DNA of 64,000 bases from Aquabacterium sp. (GTDB lineage: Bacteria; Pseudomonadota; Gammaproteobacteria; Burkholderiales; Burkholderiaceae_C): positions 62,001 to 126,000 of the forward strand of contig NZ_JACPYU010000020.1 in assembly GCF_016195855.1 (NCBI RefSeq). The letters are read 5' to 3'. The position numbers and the translations under genes were made by a program. Positions within the stretch are counted from its first letter, which is position 1; each line of letters opens with the position of its first letter. Shown here piece by piece: positions 47,465 through 56,506 of the stretch. A model generated the notes under the pieces. The model made no database searches and was not told the origin of the DNA. It saw only the letters and a list, made by a program, of their open reading frames with translations.

Positions 47465-48448
47465 CTATCCGCCCGTCTGGGACATGAAACGCACGATTTG
47501 CTGAGGGCGCTCGTTGAACTCGTGCCGCTCGGGTTTGGCGGCAATGCCAGCCAGGATGGCCTGGGTCAGCTCGGTGTCGCTGGCGCCGGCACGCAGCATC
47601 TGCCCCAGTGGCACCCGGTCGTTTTGCCCCAGGCACAGGTACAGCGTACCGTCCACGCCCAGGCGAACGCGGTTGCACGACGCGCAAAAATGCCGGGACA
47701 TGGGCGTGATCACCCCCAGGCTCATGCCACCATCGCTGGTGCACCAGTAGCGTGCAGGCCCTGCGCCCTGCCCCAGCACCTGTGGCAACAGGCCGTGCTC
47801 ACGGGCCAGGTCCTCACCCAGGCTGGACAGGTCCACGCCCTTGCTCGCCTGCCCGGTTTCGCCCACGGGCATGGGCTCGATCAGGCGCAGCACGAAGCCC
47901 TGCTCGATGGCAAACGCCACCATGCGCCGGACTTCGTCCAGGTTCACATCGGCCTGCACGACCATATTGAGCTTGATCGGATCGAAACCGGCGGCGCGGG
48001 CGGCGCGCAGGCCATCCAGCACGTCCGCCAGGCAATCGCGCCCGGTGATGCGCGCAAAGCAGTCGCGATCCAGCGAGTCGAGGCTGATGTTCAGGCGCTG
48101 CACGCCAGCCTCCAGCAGCGGGCGCGCATGGCGAGCCAGTTGCGTGCCATTGCTGGACACGGACAGGTCTTTGAGCCCCGGCAGCGCCGTCAGGCCACGT
48201 GCCAGGTCTGCCACACCGCGGCGCAGCAAAGGCTCGCCGCCCGTCAGGCGCACTTTGCTGACGCCCTGGGCCACGAACAGGCCCACCAGACGGGTCATTT
48301 CGTCATGCCGCAGCCAGTGCTCGGGCTCCTCGAAGCCTTTGAAGCCCTTGGGCATGCAGTAGGTACAGCGCAGGTCACAGCGGTCTGTCACGGACACGCG
48401 CAGGTAATCAATGCGGCGCTGGAAGGAATCAATCAGGCGGGAGCTCAT
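47465..48448 (-). CDS. moaA: GTP 3',8-cyclase MoaA
   Basis: A 327-residue radical SAM enzyme for the first step of molybdopterin synthesis. The SAM cluster is CDLRCTYC (residues 24-31). The C-terminal second cluster is CASCNRVR plus a Cys in LYLC. The chain ends in the conserved GG pair (SQTGG) needed for catalysis. ATG 48448 begins the family N-terminus. As the first gene of the nar string, it can raise cofactor supply for NarG. Confidence 0.95.
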   Translation of the reverse strand: MSSRLIDSFQRRIDYLRVSVTDRCDLRCTYCMPKGFKGFEEPEHWLRHDEMTRLVGLFVAQGVSKVRLTGGEPLLRRGVADLARGLTALPGLKDLSVSSNGTQLARHARPLLEAGVQRLNISLDSLDRDCFARITGRDCLADVLDGLRAARAAGFDPIKLNMVVQADVNLDEVRRMVAFAIEQGFVLRLIEPMPVGETGQASKGVDLSSLGEDLAREHGLLPQVLGQGAGPARYWCTSDGGMSLGVITPMSRHFCASCNRVRLGVDGTLYLCLGQNDRVPLGQMLRAGASDTELTQAILAGIAAKPERHEFNERPQQIVRFMSQTGG

Positions 48449-48585
48449 GTTGCACAGCCTCATTGCCACGGGAAAACGGGCAATTTGCCTGCACTGTAGT
48501 CAGGCGGGCGCTGGTTGCCTATCGACCTGAAGGATTAGTCCCTGGCGATATCACCACAAGGCTGCAGTCGTGATCACAATACGGC

Positions 48586-49101
48586 ATGCGCCCGACACTT
48601 CAACCCGTTGCCCCCAGCATCGATGACCCCATCGAGTTGCTGATGGCCTGCCACGACAAGGTGCGGCGCTTCGCCGGCCTGGCGCTCAGGCTGCGCGATC
48701 ACCTGGCCGCCAAGGGCCCGGACAAGCAGGCCCAGGAGGCTGCGCAGTCCATCCTGCGTTACTTCAACATCGCCGCACCGCTGCACCACGATGACGAAGA
48801 GGTGGACCTGTTTCCCGCATTGCGGCAACTGGCCATCGGTGAGCTGGATCAGCACGTGGCGCAACTGGAAGCTGAGCACACCGAGTTGGCCGTCCTCTGG
48901 CAGAGCCTGCAGGCCTGGCTCAGGGCCACGGCAGAGGGCCAGCCCCACCCGGCACCCGATACCGTCGAGGCCTTTGCCCACCGCTACCAGGCCCATGCCC
49001 AGCGCGAGGAAGACCTGGTCTACCCTTTTGCGGCACGCCTGACCGCCACCCAGATTGGCGGCATCAGCGCGGCGATGGTGGCACGCCGCACGGCAAGCTG
49101 A
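48586..49101 (+). CDS. Hemerythrin HHE-domain protein
   Basis: A 171-residue cytoplasmic protein with an HHE cation-binding domain: ACHDKVRRF near residues 23-31, PLHHDDEEVDLFP near 65-77, LEAEHTEL near 95-102 and HAQREEDLVYPF near 135-146. Related to DnrN/YtfE-type nitrosative-stress proteins but lacks their N-terminal ScdA region. It is divergent from moaA over 137 bp in which I see no convincing Crp/Fnr box. Confidence 0.82.
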   Translation: MRPTLQPVAPSIDDPIELLMACHDKVRRFAGLALRLRDHLAAKGPDKQAQEAAQSILRYFNIAAPLHHDDEEVDLFPALRQLAIGELDQHVAQLEAEHTELAVLWQSLQAWLRATAEGQPHPAPDTVEAFAHRYQAHAQREEDLVYPFAARLTATQIGGISAAMVARRTAS

Positions 49102-49131
49102 GGCCGCCTCACCCTGGACGATGGGCCCAGG

Positions 49132-49159
49132 CAAAAGAAAAGGGGCTCGAAAGCCCCTT
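49132..49159 (-). terminator. Rho-independent terminator after the PEP-CTERM gene
   Basis: On the minus strand an 8-bp stem, AAGGGGCT paired with AGCCCCTT around a four-base loop, is followed by TTTCTTTT. It is 35 bp after the PEP-CTERM gene stop. Confidence 0.78.
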
Positions 49160-49193
49160 GGTGCGACCGTACCCCATTCAGGGCAACAAGCCA

Positions 49194-51311
49194 TCAAGCC
49201 TTGGTGGATTTCACCTTGCGGCGCCACAGCAGCACCATCGCACCGCTGACCGTCAGCAGCACGGCCGAGGGCTCGGGCACGGCGGTCGGGCCGCCGGCGA
49301 TGCTCATGGCCGTGGCCTGCGGCAGCACAGGTGCCGAAACGGCAATCAGATGCCCACCACCCGTGCCGAAGGCATAGGTCTGGCCGCCAAGGTAGGCGTT
49401 GCCTGCCACGGTCGGGTCATAGTAGACATTGAAGGGGCTGTTGATCGAGGCCAGCTGAGACAGGCCGCCTTCCAGCTGGATATGGCCCACGTACAGGGCG
49501 CCACCGCTGACGCCATTGCCATCGGTCAGCACATACTGGCTGGCGGAACCCAGCACCAGTTCAGACCACGCAAAGTTGTTCTGGTAGGCGCTGCGGCTTG
49601 CGCCCAGATCTGCACCGGCCAGTGCCAGTTGCTGCGTGCCGCTGCCTTCCAGGCGGAGGGTGGCTTCATCGGTGTGCCAGGCGTTCGCTTGCAAGCTGCC
49701 GTTGAGAAAGTTACCCGACACGTTGAAGGTGTCGGCACCTGCCGTGACCCAGCCTGTGCTGCCCACCACGAAGTCCTTGAAGGTGTTGCTCGCGCCTTCA
49801 CTGCCGTAGTGCCCTTGCACCGTCAGCTTGCTGCTGATGGCCACCGTACCGGCCTGCGCCAGCAGGTCGCCACTGGCACCGATGGTCACGCGGGCCGCGT
49901 TGAGCGAGCCGCCCGTCTGCACAGCCAGTTGCCCCCCCTGGATGGAGGCGGTGCCCACTGTCATGCTGCCATTGGTGACCACCTGGCCAGCACTTTGATG
50001 CAAGCTGCCGGTGCCCTGCACCAGGCCGTTGTTGACGAAGGTACCCGCCACGGTGATCTTGCCCTGGTTGAGCACGGTGCCTTCGTTTTGCAGCATGCCG
50101 CTGGCGGTCACGTCGACCGTACCCTTGTTGGTCAAGGTGGCGCCATTGAGGTTGATCACCTGGCCCGTGGAAGCACGCAAGACGCCCGTATTGGTCAAGG
50201 TCACGCTGTTGGAGAGGAATTCGCGAACATCCAGCACGCCGGAGTTGGTCACCGTGCCCATGTTCTGCAAGCCCACGCTGTTGAGCGTGCCCTTGACATC
50301 CAGGACACCGCCAGCGTAGTTGCTGATGAACCCGTCGTTAGCCTGGGTGTAGCCGGCGATCACCTTCAGTTGCGCGTAGTTGCGCAAGGTGCTGCCGTAC
50401 TCCAGCTTGACCACACCGGCCTTGGCTTCGCCGAAAGCGAAGTCCCGGTTCAGTACCAGACGCCCTTGCGCGCTGCTGTTGACGAAGGTGCCGCCCGTGA
50501 AGTCGTAGCTGCTGCCCTGCGCCAAGGTGAACACGCTGTCAACGGCCGTGATGGTGCCGCGGTTGATCAGCGTGCTGCCAGCGGCATTGTTGAAACCGTA
50601 GCCCGCCTTGATCGACGCCCCGGACTCATTGATGATGGTGCCTGTGTTGAAGACGCCAGAGGTGCCGAGCGTGGCGCCACTGCGGTTTCGCAAGGTGCCC
50701 TTGTTGTTGATGGTCGCGTTGGCCAGGGTCTGGAAATCAGCCCGGTTGTCAAGGGTGGCCCCCACGTTGTTGTTCAAGGTGGAGGAGACCAGCCGGAAGC
50801 TGCCATTGTTGATCAGGCTACCGCTGTTGTTGAAGGGTGCCGAATACCCTTCGAACGACCCATTGTTGGTCAGCCTGGCTCCGGCCATGTTGTTCACAAC
50901 CGCATCGGCCCTGATCTTGCCGTTGTTGGTCAGGCTGCCCACGTTGTCCAGCGACACCGCGGCGCTCACACCCACGATGTGAAGCGACCCGGTGTTGGTG
51001 AACGACTTGTTGTTCGTCAGGCGCGCGTAGGACTCGAAGGTGTAGGCATTGCTGAAGTAGCTTGCATTGTTGGTCAACACGCCCTGGCTGCTGAGGCCAT
51101 CCAGGCCCACACGCACAAAAGCCCCCTGGATCACCCACTCATCCCCCGCAGGAGGGGTGCTATCCAGTGTGCAGGAGAAACAGGACGGAAGGTAAACGAC
51201 AGCGGCCTGGGCGGACGACTGCACCGACAGACCCAGCCCCACGATGGATACCAGACCGATGGAAGCATACAGACGCGATGTGCGGCTGAGTGCTGGAGCA
51301 AATGGCTTCAT
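49194..51311 (-). CDS. PEP-CTERM surface protein with LTNNGx-type repeats
   Basis: A 705-residue exported protein. A signal peptide runs to about residue 37 (AQA). Residues 60-440 are built of degenerate repeats of roughly 20 residues with LTNNGS or TNTGxL turns, suggesting a beta-helix. The C-terminus has a PEP-CTERM signal: VPEPSA, a hydrophobic helix, then RRK. Such proteins are recognised by exosortase and are linked to exopolysaccharide or biofilm export. The upstream neighbour is a glycosyltransferase. ATG 51311 begins the leader; the function is unknown. Confidence 0.85.
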   Translation of the reverse strand: MKPFAPALSRTSRLYASIGLVSIVGLGLSVQSSAQAAVVYLPSCFSCTLDSTPPAGDEWVIQGAFVRVGLDGLSSQGVLTNNASYFSNAYTFESYARLTNNKSFTNTGSLHIVGVSAAVSLDNVGSLTNNGKIRADAVVNNMAGARLTNNGSFEGYSAPFNNSGSLINNGSFRLVSSTLNNNVGATLDNRADFQTLANATINNKGTLRNRSGATLGTSGVFNTGTIINESGASIKAGYGFNNAAGSTLINRGTITAVDSVFTLAQGSSYDFTGGTFVNSSAQGRLVLNRDFAFGEAKAGVVKLEYGSTLRNYAQLKVIAGYTQANDGFISNYAGGVLDVKGTLNSVGLQNMGTVTNSGVLDVREFLSNSVTLTNTGVLRASTGQVINLNGATLTNKGTVDVTASGMLQNEGTVLNQGKITVAGTFVNNGLVQGTGSLHQSAGQVVTNGSMTVGTASIQGGQLAVQTGGSLNAARVTIGASGDLLAQAGTVAISSKLTVQGHYGSEGASNTFKDFVVGSTGWVTAGADTFNVSGNFLNGSLQANAWHTDEATLRLEGSGTQQLALAGADLGASRSAYQNNFAWSELVLGSASQYVLTDGNGVSGGALYVGHIQLEGGLSQLASINSPFNVYYDPTVAGNAYLGGQTYAFGTGGGHLIAVSAPVLPQATAMSIAGGPTAVPEPSAVLLTVSGAMVLLWRRKVKSTKA

Positions 51312-51488
51312 GACTATTCCCAGAGTGAATGATTTTGTTGGTCCGAGTGACGTTGAGGGCAACCCCAACCAACCCATTCGAACCAGGTCAGCCGTGCCAC
51401 GTCTGTGTGTCAGGCATTTTTACAAATCAAAATCTTGCGTCCATCCCTAACCATACGTAGCTTAACGATGTCTGCGCACCACAATCCA

Positions 51489-51502
51489 TTGACCTTGGTC
51501 AA
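51489..51502. promoter_or_regulatory. TTGACC-N2-GGTCAA palindrome between glycosyltransferase and PEP-CTERM genes
   Basis: TTGACCTTGGTCAA fits Crp/Fnr geometry and shares six-base arms with the nrdD box at 14410-14423. It overlaps the glycosyltransferase stop and lies about 184 bp before the PEP-CTERM start. The remaining gap (51312-51488) shows no gene. Confidence 0.45.
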
Positions 51503-52227
51503 CGGCGCACGTCGTAATAGAAGTGATCTGCCGCCCGGCGGTTGGTGCCTTCGAAGATTTCCTTGACCAATTGCGGGTTGTGCCACAGGTACCAGTCGCC
51601 AAAAGTATCGAATTTGCGACAGGACGTGGTGATGCCGTGGCGGCGGATCGTGCCATAGCGTTTTCCCTGAAGCCTCCCGTGGGCCTGCAGACGCAGGGCA
51701 AAGTCGATGTCCTCCACGCTGATCAGTGCTTCGTCGAAGCCACCAACGGCCTCGAAGTCTTCGCGACGAAACCAGAACATCCCCGCCGACACCCCCCGCT
51801 TGAGCACGTAGGGCACCACCACCAGCATGCTGAAGAAGATCCCCAGCGACATGCGTTCGGGCCACATATAGGTACCACCCCCGATATAGCGAGGGTCGTG
51901 CACGTGCCGCAGGATGGCCGACACCGTACCGGGGGCCATCCAGCTATCGGCATCGAGCGTGACCACGGCGGGCGCCGTCGTGCCCCGCACGGCCGCATTG
52001 CGCACCGCGGCGATGCACCGGGTGTCATTGACCACGCAGCGCGCCCCCATGGCTTCGGCCATCGCCTGGGTCCGGTCCGTGCAGCGGTTGAGCGCCACGA
52101 CCACCTCCACCGGCACCGATGCCAGGGCGGCAGACGCCTGGATGCTGTCGAGACAGCGCTGGATGAACTTCGCTTCGTTGTGAGCCGGGATGGCCACGGC
52201 AAGCCTGGGAGTCGAGGACGGTTGCAT
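51499..52227 (-). CDS. Family 2 glycosyltransferase
   Basis: A 242-residue GT-A fold transferase. The nucleotide-sugar-binding start is LAVAIPAHNEAKFIQRCLDS near residues 9-28. DXD-like TLDADSWM lies near 92-99 and the acceptor region GGFDEALISVEDIDFALRL near 160-178. There is a hydrophobic stretch near 130-145 but no firm membrane domain. It may add sugars to a surface polymer with the neighbouring PEP-CTERM protein; the substrate is unknown. Confidence 0.82.
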   Translation of the reverse strand: MQPSSTPRLAVAIPAHNEAKFIQRCLDSIQASAALASVPVEVVVALNRCTDRTQAMAEAMGARCVVNDTRCIAAVRNAAVRGTTAPAVVTLDADSWMAPGTVSAILRHVHDPRYIGGGTYMWPERMSLGIFFSMLVVVPYVLKRGVSAGMFWFRREDFEAVGGFDEALISVEDIDFALRLQAHGRLQGKRYGTIRRHGITTSCRKFDTFGDWYLWHNPQLVKEIFEGTNRRAADHFYYDVRR

Positions 52228-52504
52228 GGTCTGAAGCCAATCGAGGTTGGGCGCACGACAAAGGTGTCGCCCTGGATTTCTTTTGATCTGGATCGTATTC
52301 GAGATCCGCCACATCACCATCGCGATTCACCGCATCTGAACCTCACCCTACTCAGATCAGGGTCTGTTTTCTTGATCTCCCTACAGTCGCGTCCATGGCT
52401 GGCTCACCCGGTGTGCATTCAGGACGAGACCAGTCACAGCAGCCAAAGGCCCCGCAGTTCAGGCTTGTGGCGTTGTCAGACAAATGTTTTCCAGGAGACC
52501 TGCG

Positions 52505-53680
52505 ATGTCCAAATATGTGAAGGGCTGGCTGATGCCGGCGTTGTCGGTGTTGATGATGTGGATGGTGGCGCATGGCGGCTGGTGGATGTGGGCGCCATGG
52601 GCCTTTGTGCTGACGGTGTTCTTGTCGGCCGACATGTTCATGCCGCATGACCTGTCCGAGCCCCCCAAGTACCAGAACGCGTTTTTGCTGAACCTGCCGC
52701 TCTATACGATCCTGCCGCTGCTGGCCGTGCTGAACTTCATGGTGCTGTGGATGTTCGGCTCCGGTGACATGCTCGGCTTGGGTGCCTGGGTGCAGCAAAA
52801 CCTGGGCATGGACCTGTTTGCCGCGCGGGCCAGGACCGACCACTGGGGCATGTGGGCCGGCTGCATCCTGGGGGTGGGCCTGATGAACGCCGTGGGCGGC
52901 ACCGTGACCGGCCATGAGCTGACCCACCGCTCCGGCAAGTTCGATCTCTTCATGGGCCGCTGGATGCTCGCCTTCACGTGCGACACCACGTTCGCCATCG
53001 AGCACGTTTACGGTCACCACGTGCGTGTGGCCACGCCGGCCGACCCCGCCACGGCACGCCGCGGTGAGAGCTTCTACAAGTTCACCGTGCGCTCGACCAT
53101 CCAGAGCTATGTGCATGCCTACCAGCTTGAAAAGGCGCGCCTGGCCAAGCTGGGCAAATCGGTCTGGAACCCGTTTGCCAGCCCCTTCCTGCGCGGCAAC
53201 ATCGAGAACATCGCCTTGTTCGTGGCGGCGTATTACATCGCGGGCCTGCCTGGCCTGGCTTTCTGGGCGGTGCTGGCGTTTGTCGGCAAGCAGTACCTGG
53301 AGATCACCAACTACTTCGAGCACTATGGCCTGGTGCGCGTGCCCGGTGAGCCCGTGAAGCCCCGCCACTCGTGGAACTCCAACCACTGGGGCAGCACCAA
53401 TGTGCTCTACAGCCTGGCGCGCCACTCGCACCACCATGCCGAAGGTGAAGCCCCCTACTGGACGCTGCACGCCTACCCCAACGCGCCCATGCTGCCTGCA
53501 GGTTACCTGGGCATGCTGTTGATCGCGCTGGTGCCGCCCCTGTTCAAAAGCCTGATGACCCCCGCTCTGAATGAATGGGATGAAAAACAGGCCACCCCCG
53601 CCGAACGCAAGCTGGCACAGCAAGCCAGCCGTGAGAGCGGCATGGCAGGCCTGAAGATCATCAACGCCAAGCTGGCTTGA
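52505..53680 (+). CDS. alkB: AlkB-type membrane non-heme di-iron hydroxylase
   Basis: A 391-residue integral membrane monooxygenase with about six hydrophobic segments. All histidine boxes are present: HELTH at 137-141, EHVYGHH at 166-172, NYFEHYGL at 269-276 and LARHSHHHA at 304-312. The family hydroxylates terminal carbons of alkanes, or methyl groups of aromatics (XylM). ATG 52505 follows CAGGAG. Its length and the adjacent one-piece ferredoxin-reductase resemble XylMA-type systems as much as rubredoxin-dependent AlkB. Confidence 0.88.
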   Translation: MSKYVKGWLMPALSVLMMWMVAHGGWWMWAPWAFVLTVFLSADMFMPHDLSEPPKYQNAFLLNLPLYTILPLLAVLNFMVLWMFGSGDMLGLGAWVQQNLGMDLFAARARTDHWGMWAGCILGVGLMNAVGGTVTGHELTHRSGKFDLFMGRWMLAFTCDTTFAIEHVYGHHVRVATPADPATARRGESFYKFTVRSTIQSYVHAYQLEKARLAKLGKSVWNPFASPFLRGNIENIALFVAAYYIAGLPGLAFWAVLAFVGKQYLEITNYFEHYGLVRVPGEPVKPRHSWNSNHWGSTNVLYSLARHSHHHAEGEAPYWTLHAYPNAPMLPAGYLGMLLIALVPPLFKSLMTPALNEWDEKQATPAERKLAQQASRESGMAGLKIINAKLA

Positions 53681-53707
53681 TGAGCGGACACGCCCAGTGA
53701 AGTAAAC

Positions 53708-53763
53708 GTGCGCCGGATTCATTCGGCGCACACCCCGACCGCAGGCCCTTGGGGCTTGCGGTC
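53708..53763. other. Two consecutive hairpins between alkB and the reductase gene
   Basis: GTGCGCCG pairs with CGGCGCAC (53708-53715 with 53724-53731). GACCGCA pairs with TGCGGTC (53737-53743 with 53757-53763). Neither has a strong T tract, so attenuation or mRNA processing is as likely as termination. Confidence 0.5.
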
Positions 53764-53786
53764 ATTGTCTTGACAGGACCCTCATC

Positions 53787-54884
53787 GTGCCTCCCAGCCT
53801 GTTTAGCCGCCTGTTTGGCAGCAGCCCCTCCGAATTCAAGCTGCAGATCAACTCCCCCGAGCTGACCGTGACCGCGCAGGCCAAGGAGAGCCTGTTGCTG
53901 GCTGCCTTGAACCAGGGCATCGCCTTGCCCTACAACTGCCGGGTGGGCGGTTGCGGCGAATGCAAGTGCCGCCTGGTATCAGGCAAGGTCAAGGAGCTGA
54001 CGGACAAAAGCTACCTGCTGTCTGCCCAAGAGCTCAAGCAGAACTACATCCTGGCCTGCCAGAGCCTGCCCAGGTCGGACGTGGTCATTGAAGTGGCCCT
54101 GCGGCAGGGGCAGGTCAACCACCCGATCGTGGAAACCTCGGCGCGCATCACGGCCCTCAAGCCCCTGACGCACGACATCCTGCATGTGCAGATGGAGGCC
54201 GAGCAGCCCTTGAGCTACACGGCCGGGCAATATGCCGAGATCGTCATTCCCGACGCAGCCGAATCGGCCGCTGGGCAGGGCCGCAGCTACTCGTTTGCCA
54301 CGGCCCATGACCCGGCGCGCCCCCATGCGGTGGACTTCTTCATCCGCAAAGTCGCCCATGGTGCTTTCACCGAGTGGCTGTTCGCCAAGGCCGAGCATGG
54401 GCAACTGCTTCAACTGCGTGGCCCTTATGGCGACTTCTGCCTGCGTCCGGGTGCCAGCCCCCTGGTCTGCATTGCCGGTGGCAGCGGCCTGGCGCCCGTC
54501 AAGGCTTTGCTGGAGCAAGCCATCAAGGACAAACAGGGCACCCGCCCCCTTGTCTTGCTGTTTGGCGCCCGCACCGAGCAGGATCTGTATGGGCTGGACG
54601 CCATCGACCAGATCCGCCGTGAGTGGACAGGCCGTTTTGTGTTCGAGCCCATCTTGTCCAACGAGGCGGCGAGCAGTACGTGGACAGGTCGCAAAGGCCT
54701 GATCACCGACCACCTCAAGACCTTGCTGGGCGAGCGCCTGCCGGACTACCAGGCCTATATGTGCGGCCCGCCCCCGATGATCGACGCTTGCGTGGAGGTC
54801 TTCACGCAAGGCGGCATGCCCGCCAGCCAGATCTTCTTTGACAAGTTCCTGGACAGCGGGCACACGGCGCATCCCAAGCCCTGA
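53787..54884 (+). CDS. Ferredoxin-NAD(P)H reductase fusion, probable hydroxylase electron supplier
   Basis: A 365-residue two-part protein. A plant-type [2Fe-2S] ferredoxin domain (about residues 15-105) has Cys51, Cys56, Cys59 and Cys91. It is followed by an FAD domain (GRSYSFATAHDP) and an NAD domain (CIAGGSGLAPVKALL; YMCGPPPMID). The architecture matches XylA and phenol or methane monooxygenase reductases. The start is GTG 53787. Located 106 bp after alkB, it probably transfers electrons from NAD(P)H to that hydroxylase. Confidence 0.86.
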   Translation: MPPSLFSRLFGSSPSEFKLQINSPELTVTAQAKESLLLAALNQGIALPYNCRVGGCGECKCRLVSGKVKELTDKSYLLSAQELKQNYILACQSLPRSDVVIEVALRQGQVNHPIVETSARITALKPLTHDILHVQMEAEQPLSYTAGQYAEIVIPDAAESAAGQGRSYSFATAHDPARPHAVDFFIRKVAHGAFTEWLFAKAEHGQLLQLRGPYGDFCLRPGASPLVCIAGGSGLAPVKALLEQAIKDKQGTRPLVLLFGARTEQDLYGLDAIDQIRREWTGRFVFEPILSNEAASSTWTGRKGLITDHLKTLLGERLPDYQAYMCGPPPMIDACVEVFTQGGMPASQIFFDKFLDSGHTAHPKP

Positions 54885-54898
54885 TCAAGGGCCGAGCC

Positions 54899-56485
54899 TT
54901 ACAGGCCATCCAGGCCTGCGGGGAGTGGCGGCGAGGCGGTGGCCACCTTCGGGCTGGTGACGGCAGGCAAAGGCCAGTTGTCACGCTGTGTGGACCACCC
55001 GCCCCCCAGCGCCTTGTAGAGCAGCACGGTGTACAGCGCACGCGAGATGTCGCCCTGGATGGTTTCATCCTCCCGTTGCAAGGCCGTGGCTTCGGCCTCC
55101 AGAGCGGGTTGCAGCAGTTCTGTGCCCGATACGAACAGCGCCTGCTTGTGCTCGGCCACCTTGCGGGCCAACCGCGCGGAATTGCTCAGCTTGTCGTAAC
55201 GCGCGTCAAACGCCCTCTTGGCGGTGAAGGCGTTTTCCACATCTTCCAGCGCGGTGAGCACGGCTTGTTCATACTGCGCGGCCACGCCCTCCAGTTGCGC
55301 CTGGTTGGCCGCGATGTTGGCGCGGATGCGCCCCCCCTCCAGCAAGGGCAGGCGCATGCCGATGCCCAGCGACTGCACGCTGAAGTTGTTGCCCTCCATC
55401 GAGTCCGGGTGCATGCGCCCGGCCAGGCCACCAAAGCCAATGTAGAACTTGGGAAACAACTCAGCCTTGGCCGACCCCAGCTTGGCAGCCTGCGAGCGCA
55501 CCTTGCGGGCCGCGCCACGCACATCGGGGCGGCGCTCCAGCACATCGCTGGGCATCACCTCCGGCAGTGCGGTCGGCAAATGGAAGCTTGCCGGTTGCGG
55601 CGGCAGGGCCGTCAAGGTCTGGGGGGCACGGCCCATCAGCACGGCAATGCGCCTGATGTGGCTTTGCAGCAAGGCCTTGAGCGGCTCGATCTGTGACTCG
55701 GTGTAGTCCACCTGCAAGGCGGCGCGGTCTACTTCGGAGGCCGTTGTCTGCCCGGCCTTGAATCGTCCCTCGGCATACTGGTGCAAGCGGCGCGCGACGG
55801 TCACCCCCTGCTGCAGCAGGATCAGGCGACGCTCGGCACCTCGCGCCTCGAAATAGCGGCTGGCGATGTCGGAGGCCACGAGCAACTGGGCACCATGCTG
55901 TTGCTCCTGCGCCCCGAACATCAGCTGGCGCACCATCTCGGCATCGCTGTGCCTGGCACCGAAGATGTCCACCTCCCACACGGCGTTGAGCCCGAAGCCA
56001 TGCGTGTTGCCCAGTGACATGGAGGGCTGCGTGTCCACCTGCGGCATGGGGATGGGCAGGTTCGCGGGCATGGTGATCTGGTTCTGGATGGGCACCGGCG
56101 TGTTCTGGCGACTGCGCCCTGCCCCCGCCGAGGCTTCCACGGTCGGGTAGTAGGTGGACTCGGCCACGCCCAGGTAGGCGCGTGCCTCCTTGACCCGGGC
56201 CAGGGCCACACGCACGTCCGTGTTGTTCTTCAACCCCTCGTCGATGAAGCCGGTCAGCACCGGGTCGTCCAGTGTTTGCCACCAGTTGGCCAGGTCGGCC
56301 ATGGGGGTGCCAGGGGCGCGTGGCGCCGCGGCGTCCATCTGGCCAGGCAAGGTGGTCTGCAACTCGGGCATGTCAACCCGGACGGTTGTGCAGGCAGGCA
56401 GCAGGGCCACGGACATGGCCGCCACCAGCAGGCGCAGAGGGAGAACAGAGGAAGACTTGGAAGGCGTACTCACAACAAACTCCAT
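54899..56485 (-). CDS. RND/NodT-family outer-membrane efflux lipoprotein
   Basis: A 528-residue TolC-like lipoprotein: the lipobox LLPAC lies near residues 28-32, followed by two repeated helical hairpins (family features LANWWQTLDDP; YPTVEASAGAGRS). It forms the outer-membrane channel for the HlyD/ABC components encoded upstream. It is 21 bp after the permease gene and last in the operon. Confidence 0.9.
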   Translation of the reverse strand: MEFVVSTPSKSSSVLPLRLLVAAMSVALLPACTTVRVDMPELQTTLPGQMDAAAPRAPGTPMADLANWWQTLDDPVLTGFIDEGLKNNTDVRVALARVKEARAYLGVAESTYYPTVEASAGAGRSRQNTPVPIQNQITMPANLPIPMPQVDTQPSMSLGNTHGFGLNAVWEVDIFGARHSDAEMVRQLMFGAQEQQHGAQLLVASDIASRYFEARGAERRLILLQQGVTVARRLHQYAEGRFKAGQTTASEVDRAALQVDYTESQIEPLKALLQSHIRRIAVLMGRAPQTLTALPPQPASFHLPTALPEVMPSDVLERRPDVRGAARKVRSQAAKLGSAKAELFPKFYIGFGGLAGRMHPDSMEGNNFSVQSLGIGMRLPLLEGGRIRANIAANQAQLEGVAAQYEQAVLTALEDVENAFTAKRAFDARYDKLSNSARLARKVAEHKQALFVSGTELLQPALEAEATALQREDETIQGDISRALYTVLLYKALGGGWSTQRDNWPLPAVTSPKVATASPPLPAGLDGL

Positions 56486-56506
56486 GAGTCCAACACAGGT
56501 GACCGC

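Noticed and set aside
49158..51332. Open plus-strand frame across the PEP-CTERM gene
   Set aside because: The minus-strand frame has a signal peptide, ordered repeats, a C-terminal sorting signal and a terminator; the plus frame has none.
52283..52296. TTGATCTGGATCGT, an FNR-like site between the glycosyltransferase and alkB
   Set aside because: Two mismatches in the right half-site, no expected link of alkB to anaerobic control, and more than 200 bp from the gene. The rest of 52228-52504 shows no gene.
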